This document shows positions 55,450 through 64,000 of a stretch of DNA of 64,000 nt, piece after piece; the first letter of the stretch is position 1; each line of letters opens with the position of its first letter. Both the position numbers and the translations under genes were made by a program. The stretch is from Schistocerca nitens (Eukaryota; Arthropoda; Insecta; Orthoptera; Acrididae): positions 299,498,150-299,562,149 of the forward strand of contig NC_064619.1 in NCBI RefSeq assembly GCF_023898315.1, given 5' to 3'. Under the pieces are notes generated by a model. It was not told the DNA's origin. It worked only from the letters and a program-made list of their open reading frames with translations, and did no database searches.

Positions 55450-56795
55450 ATTTCAAGTGGAGGTACATAGGTTAAAAACGGCAACACTGACGATTAATTT
55501 ATTACTTTCCAGTACAATCTCCGTCCATTTCCACAATTTTGGTCCATCTTTCAATAAGGGCATATATCCGAGTGTGATAAAACGTATGGTCCTGTTTCTG
55601 AAGCCATTGATGCACGGCTTCCTCATCGTCAAAGTGAATGCCACGATGAGCTTATAGCGGCCCGAACAGGTGGATCAAGCAAGACTCTCTATCCAGTTTT
55701 CACAATCTCTTTAATTGTGTGAAAGCTAGTGTGTGTTCTAAGATAGTCATGCAAAAAAATGAACGTCCGTCATTGCTTTTGTTGAGTGAAACGTCGAAGA
55801 CGTGCTTTAAGCTGTTTGGGGATTCTGACGTACTGCACACAATTTACTGAGCATCCCTGCACCAAAAAATCAACAATAATCACACCCTCTTAATCCCAGG
55901 ATACTGTAGCCATAATTTTCCGTGACTGAACTTTTTCCTTCTTCGGTGGATTTCTGTGACTGCATTCCGTTGACTGCCTCTGATTCTGGTTCAAAAAATG
56001 AACTCATGTTTCGTCCCAGGTCACAATTTTTTCCAGAAACTCCTCTCCCTCTAATTGTTTTTCTTGTTTCTTAATTTTGGTCGGTTGATTTTCTTGGTGC
56101 CCCAGTTTCACAAACCTTTTGTTGACTAATCGTGATCACGCCGCCTTTATTGAAAGGGGTCATGCGACACACGTCATGTGCAGTCTACCTGTGGTCACCA
56201 CGAATGATGACATCGACTCGCCGAATGTTGTGTGGAGTCACTGCAAGCACTGACAGACCTGTCAGCCGTCAGCCGTCAGCCAATGATGTTCGTTTCAGTG
56301 ACGACGAACCTATCGTCTAACAGTGCTCCACTATCTATTGCATCACCTTACATATGTTTCAGTCTTTCAGGAATTTGAAAGGGCATTTCACTTTTTGCGT
56401 TCCTGAATTCTAGCACAGAACACTGTCTAATACGAACATCGATGTTGGCCATTTTGCAAGCGACTGCATGCATCTGTTGATGCAGGAACTTACTACTGAA
56501 GTGGACTGGAGAAGAAGCATTGCTCGCGGGGTAGCCCTGCGTTCTAAGGCGAATTTCCGCGGTTGGCACAGCTTCCCTACGTCGGAGATTCGAGTCCTCC
56601 CTCGGGCGCGCGCGTAAGTTAGCTTAAGTAGTGTGTAATCCTAGGGACCGATGACTTCAGCAGTCTGGTCCCATATGAACTTACCACAAATTTCCAATGA
56701 AGCTTTGCGGAGTAGCGCCAAATTGAAATGTTTCTCTTAGCGAACTTTATTTAAGGAGAAAAAAAAAGACGCATTACTTTTTGACTGACCCTCAC
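55450..56795 (-). pseudogene. Mariner relic with a SINE in its 5' part
   Basis: The right end GACGCATTACTTTTTGACTG (56769-56788) looks like an inverted mariner TIR. Minus strand in order: MANIDVRIRQCSVLEF and QIPERLKHM (56400-56455), VTPHNIRRVDVIIRGDHR (56190-56250), FEPESEAVNGMQSQ (55960-56010), IFLHDY..THTSFHTIKEIV (55690-55770), then DEEAVHQWLQKQDHTFYHT and EMDGD (55500-55630). Catalytic motifs are lost; many shifts. Confidence 0.75.
56524..56697 (+). mobile_element. SINE, fifth head type
   Basis: Head GTAGCCCTGCGTTCTAAGGC, B box GATTCGAGTCC, then GGGACCGATGACTTCAGCAG and a worn 3' end. Same type as 30416, but without the long GT tract. Confidence 0.75.
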
Positions 56796-57221
56796 ACTAA
56801 CACGGCTACCGAATTTATCGGCCTTATCCGAACGATGTATCACCATCAACTGTGTTACGTATCCTGTTTCCACTAGCCATTGCAGAGACGTTTTGCAGTG
56901 CACTCTGAACATTGGCCCACAGTTCGGTTGTCAAAAATGTTAAGCAAACCCGACCCCCCCCCCCCCTCCCCCTACTACCTCCTTTCACACCACAACGCAC
57001 TCTTGCTTTCCTCCTTGCTGGGCAGCACTTAGTGACGAAAATTTCTGTTACTGATGGGATTCGAGTAAACACTGTTACAGAGGTGTTCGACAGCGTATGA
57101 AGGGCGCCATAAGAAAGACTGTACTTAAGGGGAAAATCTGCCAGATTTATTCGCGAAAAACTGGAAGTGTTGCAAAAAAGAAATAATAATTCTTCTTACT
57201 TCTGTTACATGTATTCGCAGC

Positions 57222-57372
57222 TGTGAACACGAACAATCATCAATTGTATAATGGAATGACGACGACGATTTTCAATTGCGAATGTGAACCATCTCCTGTA
57301 TAAGGGAAAGACAACAATGATTTTCATTCTCGTCGTTCCATTATACAGCTAATGGCTGTTCGTATTCGCGAG
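57222..57372. repeat. Inverted repeat, about 40-bp arms
   Basis: GTATAATGGAATGACGA (about 57246-57262) and its reverse TCGTCGTTCCATTATAC (about 57329-57345), plus flanking ACGAACA pairing. Spacer about 65 bp. Confidence 0.6.
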
Positions 57373-57423
57373 TACAAATATATTTCATGTATTTCATGAT
57401 GGGTTTAGCCGCTACAGTTCCTG

Positions 57424-57455
57424 TTCCTTCAGACATGAATGCATGTCTGAAGGAA
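57424..57455. repeat. Perfect 14-bp stem, 4-nt loop
   Basis: TTCCTTCAGACATG / AATG / CATGTCTGAAGGAA, perfect complementarity. Confidence 0.9.
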
Positions 57456-57639
57456 AATTGCATTGTTCTTCCTAACAACACAGACATTGCAATATCGTCT
57501 TCTTACTTTCACTCCACTTTTTTTTGGGTGGGGGGGGGGGGCTGCATGGGAGAAATTGAAGTGGGACTACAAATTTTATCGTCAGGTTTTGTTACCGATG
57601 TTATCTTTGCGAGGGGCACGAAGAGGCAGCTGCACTGGT

Positions 57640-57850
57640 GAAGAATATCTTCCATACTACGTACAGAGCGTGTAGGTATACGTTACCGGCGAACCAGCAG
57701 GTGGTCGCGTCCTGGTTCAATTCCCACAAAGCGGCGTTCCCATCGCAATGCCCTGAAAGCAAAACACCACCATCAGACCGGCTGCCGCCGTCTCCCATCC
57801 ACTGGGGCCGGCTAAGGCTACCGCACCAACTGTGAAAATGATCTACTGCA
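57640..57850. other. GC-richer patch with a B-box-like site
   Basis: GGTTCAATTCC at about 57714 suggests a worn SINE head; not confirmed. Confidence 0.25.
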
Positions 57851-58165
57851 TGCTTCGTAACTCTACAGTTCCAGAGAAACAGCGCCACACTGGTACGCAG
57901 ACAGTTCTGAAGTGTTGCCGTCAATGGTGAAAACCACTGTCAGGAAGAAACTCTAACGTAAGGACACCTTACTGAAGAATATTGGAGTGTACTGAAGGTC
58001 GTGATACAACCATTCCGCTTAGACCAATGACTTCTCCGTTAGCACTTTTTTTAAAAATTGAAGTGGTTGTGAGACAGATCTGGCCCACAGCCCGAGGCCA
58101 AAGTGGGGCTGGAAGATAATAGTCACAACATGATTCTTTTTTTGATATAACACGTACTGAAAAAG

Positions 58166-58505
58166 TCACTTGTTACTAATATTTCATTAGCACTATGCGT
58201 TTCGCCGCATGCTGCCATTATCAGCTGCGTTTACAGTTACTTTTACATCGTATTAACATGGAATGAGGTGTGTGCCAGTGAGGTTATGTATCGAAAATAC
58301 GCCTGGTCAGGAAGATAGATATGTTATAGTGTGTACGTTGTGTGTTAACACGATTAGTCATTATGTTAGTGCATTTACTTACATTTTTGTTGAAAACTAA
58401 CCTTACTTCATACTAATTACAATGTAAAAGTGACTGTAAATGCATCTGGTGATGGCAACGTGCTACCGAAACGCGTCCTGCTAATGAAATTCATACCATG
58501 TGACT
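58166..58505. repeat. Foldback element, about 85-bp inverted arms
   Basis: The left arm 58166-58250, read in reverse (GATGTAAAAGTAACTGTAAA through GCTAATGAAAT), matches the right arm 58420-58505 (AATGTAAAAGTGACTGTAAA through GCTAATGAAAT) at roughly four of five bases. Spacer about 170 bp, no ORF. Confidence 0.75.
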
Positions 58506-58509
58506 GTTG

Positions 58510-59225
58510 CAGCGTATATTATTTAACAAAAACCTTACAGGACAGTCGCAGCCCCTAAATAGCATCCATATAACATAATAAACTTACGTTATGATTCTTT
58601 TTTAAATTAGTGGTTGGCAAATCATAGTTTCATTGTGACTTCACGATTATCTTGCGAATCTTTTTCTTTTTATATTGTGGGCATTCGACACTTCTCTTTA
58701 CGTTCCAGGTGAAAAACCCTATTTTCCAACGGTAGTCCAGCTCTTTCAAAGTTGAAGACGTTAATAAGAACAAACCCGCCGGAAAACTTCGTATTGGTGC
58801 AGGGAGGCCCTCGGTATTGTGATACTTAAAATACACGTGAGGCTATGACTTCATAGACAGTGTGCTGTTTGAATATGTCACTGGTCAAAGCTGACGGCTT
58901 GTACCATATTCTTCAATACATCTGAATTTCTGTACGAACTACAACGAATGGATAGACTTCTGTGGAAACATAACAGAAAATGTATGTATTTGCGCAGTTT
59001 TTTTCTTTCTCTAAATAGATTTAGAAGAAAATGAAGGAATACTTCCTTTTCCAATTCTACGCTCGATTAAAATTTGTCGGATATGAAAATTCTGTACGGA
59101 TATTTGTAATAGTCTCATTTTAAAATTGTGTGAAACTGTGACAAAAATTTATCTCTGCAGCGAAATGTGGCACGCAGTAAACAGAATCCTCTACCATGCG
59201 CTTCGCATGGCTTACAGACTATGGA
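58510..59225. other. No gene seen
   Basis: AT-rich, nothing recognised. Confidence 0.35.
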
Positions 59226-59229
59226 TGTA

Positions 59230-60115
59230 CGTGGGTTGGCTGAAAAGTAATGCCTCCACCTTCGTAACTCTTCAACAGTTGACTTGTTCCGTAGCCTCTT
59301 CTCTACAACTCCAGTTGGTGGGAAGCCTTAGCATTGAACAGTTGTGTTGTAACAGTGTGAAGTATGGAACCCTGAGCAGACGGTCGGTCAGTGCGATTTA
59401 AGCAACGTGCAGTCATTGAATTCTTGACAGCAGAAGGCGTCACCCCAAAGAAGATTCATCAGAAAGCAGTTTATTGTGATTGTGTTGATGTGAATACTGT
59501 GCATCGTTGGGCGAGTAAGTTTAAAGATGTTGGGACGGGAACATCTGACCTGCGTGACTAACAAAGAGTTGGACGTCCTGTGACAGCAACAACCCAGTTT
59601 CACAAGCAAAATGTTGACAGATTGATTCAAGACGATCTTCGTATAACTAAGAGAGAATTTGCAAGCACAATCGGCATTTCACAAGAACGTGTCGGTCACA
59701 TTATTGCTTTCCTTGGCTATCGGAAGATCTGTGCATGATGGGTACCCCGGATGTTGACCTCTGAAATGAAAGTGCACAGATTTGAAATTTGCCAGGAACT
59801 CCTCTCGCGTTACGAGAACAGAGGTGACTCCTTCCTCCATTCAGTTGTGACAGGAGACGGAAAGTGGGTACACCATTACGAGAGAACTGTGAGACTGTGC
59901 TTGTGGAAACAGTGTCGACTTCTTCCGTAACGGGTTCAGAAAACTTGTTCATCGTTGGCAGAAATGTATCCAATTAGCTGGTGATTATGTGGAAAAGTGA
60001 ATATTGGTAATTGAAGATCATATTCTAAGGATTATTTCTGCGTTTGGTTAATCAAAATATTCCCATCCAAACCCAATTAACGAAGGTGGAGGCATTACTT
60101 TTCATTCAACCCTCG
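59230..60115 (+). pseudogene. Mariner deletion derivative
   Basis: TIRs GGGTTGGCTGAAAAGTAATG + CCTCCACCTTCGT at 59232 and inverted at 60085-60115. The N-terminal half runs in one frame, with a TAA stop near 59560: FKQRAVIEFLTAEGVTPKKI, VTATTQFHKQNVDRLIQDDL, TGDGKWVHHYE (first Asp kept; E of the DE pair is G). The sequence then jumps to the C-terminal VHRWQKCIQLAGDYVEK. Asp 2 and Asp 3 are deleted. Confidence 0.85.
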
Positions 60116-60494
60116 GAGCTGTAGGTGACGTTACGGTACTTAAAAAAATGACATTAGTTCAGTGCTATACTGTCTTGTTTGAAAAGTGTTATTTGACTCC
60201 ATTTATTTAATCGACACTTCATGCACGCATTCATTTTAAGTAAATCATGATCACCACAATTGGCTTGTTGTTTTTCACTCACTTCATTACTGAGTCATGA
60301 AGAGCGATATATCACACTAGTTCTCAGCATTTTTCTACATCGCTTCGCGCAAGAGACCGGACGCCGTCTTTTTCTACCGTTCACAGATCTTGCTCAAAGG
60401 AAATGTGGAATTAAGTATTCATCATTCACCTTTGCATACCCCAGTAGTGTGCTTTTTCGTCCGTTACTCTTGCGCTGTTTATTTGGTTTATGAT

Positions 60495-60640
60495 CCTCTC
60501 TTACAAAGGAACCATCCCAGTAACTGCCATTAGCGATCTAGGCAAACCTAAATATGAATGATCGGACGGGGATTTTAAGCTCTATACTCCAGAACGTGAG
60601 ACCAGCGCGTTACCAGTGTACCATCTCACTCGGTCCACGA
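60495..60640 (-). mobile_element. SINE relic, type of 16580
   Basis: AAAGGAACCATCCCAGTAAC and ACCAGTGTACCATCTCACTC match the minus-strand type at 16580 (AAAGGAACCATCCCGGCATT; TAACCACTGCGCCACCTCGC). Confidence 0.65.
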
Positions 60641-60649
60641 ATGAACAGT

Positions 60650-63600
60650 TAATTTCAGAAATATCGTAGGATATGAAATGTGGCTGTAATAACGCGTCAG
60701 GATTTTACGCTATTACTGATACAACGCCTTAATGCACAAGTGGGAACATCTTAATTCCCCATCGCGCAATTATGGAACTACATCTCTCAGTATTGAGCGT
60801 TAGCTGAATGTGACATACGGTAGCTTGTAATGAAACATTACTTAATCGGCACACTTTCAGTGCAAGGTGCAGGGTTGTCACGCTACATAATTTACCATAA
60901 CTCTGCTGGTCTAATGCTCATATTTGCAATGTGTGTTTTTGTGCTTTTCTGTTACAACGTACAGTACAATACGACTTCTTGTACCACTGAAGTGGTTAAG
61001 CCTATTATCGAAGTGATGGTTCCATATGAAGTATCGAAAATTCTAAGATCGAAGACGAAGTACCTGGTGAATGTACAGACAACGGGCTTTTCGCTGTCCA
61101 AAATAAAAATAGCACCATATACGCATAATTTGTTCTCTTAAATTCCACTCTTTTCCCATTTTGTCCTTTCGTCTGTGCTTTTAATTAAGTTGTGTCATCT
61201 TTCTAGCGCCAGAGATGAAAACGCTTGTCAGTTGTTTGCTGAAAACTGCGTTTCCTGTTCTATTCATTGGACGAAAAATGGCGAAAAACGTTCGTTAAAG
61301 CTTCGTATGGGACTCTCAAGTGTACAGAAAGACAAGGCATAAGGTTTAATTATGCGCTGAGTGAACAGAGTGTTAACCGTTAAATATTGGTATCGGGTAA
61401 TTTTATTTAGTTGTTTATTTTGTTATAAATCCACATACGAACCTGTTCGGTTTAGTGCCGAATATTTGCCGTGGCACATACTCTAAACACAGGCACTTGC
61501 AAATTGCGGAAAAAATTGCCAGTTTGGATGCATAGATTTTATCAGTCTTTCCTTCGCTTTTAGTTTCATTAATAAAGATGTACATTTACATTTCACTGTT
61601 AATTAATTTTAAATGCCGGGTACTAGACAACCTGGAGAAATTTAAATATTTAAGCAGCAATGATCTGTGACATTAGATTCAAATAATATGGAAAATATTA
61701 TCAGGCATAAACCTTATAACAGATGGCCCGTTTTAAGACAACAGGCGATAGATTGTTCCAAAAACAAAAATGGGGGAATGCAGTAAGATGTGCAGATTTA
61801 ATTACGATTTGGTTTCCTATTTTTTCACTTCGGAAGGAACTTACAATTCTAATAAACTCAGTGATTAACAAGTTGTCTAAAGATGATTGTTGCTCGCTCA
61901 TTGTTTCTTATTTATGTTAGGAATTTGTTAATCCTCATGCTAGCGGTTGAGAATATGGTGGTGGACAAGGTTTGAAATTCGACGCCTACGCATCGTACAT
62001 TTAGTTAAAACAGTAGTGGACGGTTGATACCTCAAAAATAAAAATGAACTCCATAGAAATATGATTTTCATTAAAACCTCGACGCATTTGCATCTGATCT
62101 CTTAGTTCAACGAAGCAATAATATTTCGTGATAAAACACCGGTGGATAGAAATCAGGTAATACAGAAAAATTGAAAGCAATGGAGGAACTACGCGCTTCA
62201 CAGAAGGCCAAAATTCTCCCTGCAGATGTCTTTGAGGTTATGGTGTTGTTCCCAATCCCGTCATTCATTCCTGTTACGTATGTAAAATTTCTTTCAGAGC
62301 GTGGTTTTAGAACCATCTTGTTATTTATACACGTAATGTTTCAATTCTTAAACGGCTAGCAACTCTTTCAAATTCTGTATTTATTTTTGAGTTCGCCAAT
62401 ATATCTATATATGCCCGAAGAAATATTTGTCCTATTTGTGGTCTTATTGGCGGGCTTTCTTGAGACGAACGAAACGTGTGTAAGCGGTTCGTCAATAAAA
62501 AAAGAGTCAGTATCGGTCGATGTACATCAGATACGAGCAATATCAATACTGAGCGACGCACAAAATTCTGACGTTATCGAATGTCACTGAATCTAACTGA
62601 TAGCGAACTTAACAACACTGGCATGCTGTTCGACTGTTATTTGTTCTGTGGATAGCATCAAAGAAGAAATGTGAACTAACATAATACTGCACAGGGAAAT
62701 CTAAACTTAAATGTAGAACGAAGCTTCTGCTTTTACCATATCTTTACCGCTACCTGATACATACAAACATGCACACAAGCTGATCTGATCCATCGGAAGT
62801 GGTTGGCGAAAGCCTGAAATTGTAAAAACAATGGGTTTGTTATGAACCAGTTTTTCTGTTATCAGCCACGATTTCGGATTTCCAAGAAATAGAACAGTGA
62901 GGTAAATACTTTTATCTACCTACATTTTGATGTAAATTGCTATCATGCTGCTATTACATGGCACACTTTCGCTAATAATGTGACAGAACAGTTCCCTCCT
63001 GTCAGTCTCTTTTAGTACAATACGCAATTTGTTGATTAAATGTAAAAGAAACATAGGAGCCTATGATTAATACTTAGTTCGTATAAAACATAACGTATAT
63101 CATTAACCGGAATATCAATAAAAACACGCCTAGCAACTGTCTGTCAGCCCTAAAAATAATGACGAAGCCAAATTTTTTTACAGTAAAATAATAAATTGAT
63201 ATAGCGCCGTTTCATTTAGATGTTACGAAACCTACCACTGTAGGAGTCTATTTGTTAACGGTGTCTGACTCAAGAACATGCCGTCTTCAACATCTTCAAC
63301 CGCATCATGCATTTTTATTTCCCGTACTGAACGCGTTTCAGACTTACACGCATTTGCAGCAGTCTACTAATTAAAAAAGCGAAAGTCGGTTACTGGAATA
63401 TTACAACATAGAAACATCTCACTGCTAAAAACGTATGTGGATAAAAAACTAAAGTACGTGCTCTTGTTGAGCAACATAATTTCGTAAAGACATCAGACTG
63501 GAAAATAGTGAGACACAGATGCACATTACTTCCTAGTCGGAGAATTTTGCTCGGAAATGTTTACCAGATTATAGTGCTAAACTAATGTACATCCCACACG

Positions 63601-64000
63601 TTCATTTTCCGTTCATGTAAATTTTTGTCACTGAAATATCAATGTTCTACTTTCACTTTATTGTCGTGGCACCGTGTAGCATTTTTCTTTTCTTTTTTTT
63701 TTTTTGTATAGGGGAGCAGCTGGAAACGTACGGAAGTTCGAAACATGCTCAATACGAATAATACAAGTATATGGTGTTTCTAAATGTGTTGAATATTGCA
63801 ATTTTCAAGAAACCTCTCAATCCCCTACATTGCAGTAAGAGCAAATCTTAAGGATTTTTTTGTTTACACGTCAAATACGTAATCTTACCTCAAAGCAGCA
63901 AGCGAGATTTAAGCACTTTATGTTATGTTCACATACGACAATGACTTTGACTCAGTGTATATATGCTCACGCGTATACCACCTCTGAAGGATCTGTTATT
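60650..64000. other. 3.3 kb without recognisable features
   Basis: AT-rich. A 103-codon plus-strand ORF (60830-61141) has a hydrophobic stretch (LMLIFAMCVFVLFCY) but no known family and no splice context. A pyrimidine run at 63684-63706 and scattered short frames; nothing else. Confidence 0.4.

Noticed and set aside
60830..61141. Possible small membrane protein
   Set aside because: One hydrophobic stretch only; length is within chance for AT-rich DNA.

Overview
The window reads as intergenic/intronic DNA of a very large insect genome, most probably an orthopteran of the locust/grasshopper type (Schistocerca-like). I base this on the many copies of a tRNA-derived SINE whose antisense reads as a spurious protein beginning MPEAGFEPATVAV, on CR1-like and RTE-like LINE fragments, on abundant Tc1/mariner relics, and on one recognisable host exon. 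The genus is recalled from repeat style, not computed.

Host genes: the only certain host coding sequence is one minus-strand exon at 7451-7640. It encodes the first LIM domain of the LIM-homeodomain factor Islet/Tailup (tup), with a good acceptor and donor. The rest of the window would then be tup introns and 5' flank (upstream exons lie at higher coordinates). A splice-flanked, phase-compatible candidate exon on the same strand lies at 39265-39342. A CpG-rich promoter-like island (29030-29440) and a cluster of TGACAGCTG-type sites (50760-51090) are candidate regulatory DNA. I saw no real tRNA, rRNA or CRISPR.

Mobile DNA by region: 1-5.6 kb holds LINE fragments followed by one apparently intact CR1-like LINE (ORF1 with an SGNH-esterase domain; ORF2 endonuclease plus reverse transcriptase). 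Its ORF1/ORF2 overlap carries a T TTT TTA slippery heptamer in the correct -1 phase. 5.7-7.3 kb holds a foldback repeat and a Tc1 element with terminal repeats. 7.8-10.7 kb is one Tc1-like element split by a LINE, which is itself split by a SINE, plus a second SINE. 12-16 kb holds LINE relics and a SINE inserted into another SINE with an inverted 5' part. 16.1-17.7 kb is a DD41D-type mariner relative with 28-bp subterminal tandem repeats. 18-28 kb holds RT relics, SINEs, a 230-bp direct repeat and microsatellites. 29.8-35 kb holds two mariners, one nearly intact. 35-46.8 kb holds SINEs, a pogo/Tigger relic, LINE relics and two TIR elements. 49-60.6 kb holds more LINE, mariner, SINE and foldback relics. 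60.7-64 kb shows nothing recognisable.

The elements are layered by age. Many SINEs are bounded by clean 10-16 bp target-site duplications and sit inside older transposons, so relative insertion order can be read directly. Several SINE families with different tRNA-like heads share one central/3' module, which points to repeated head swapping on a common tail.
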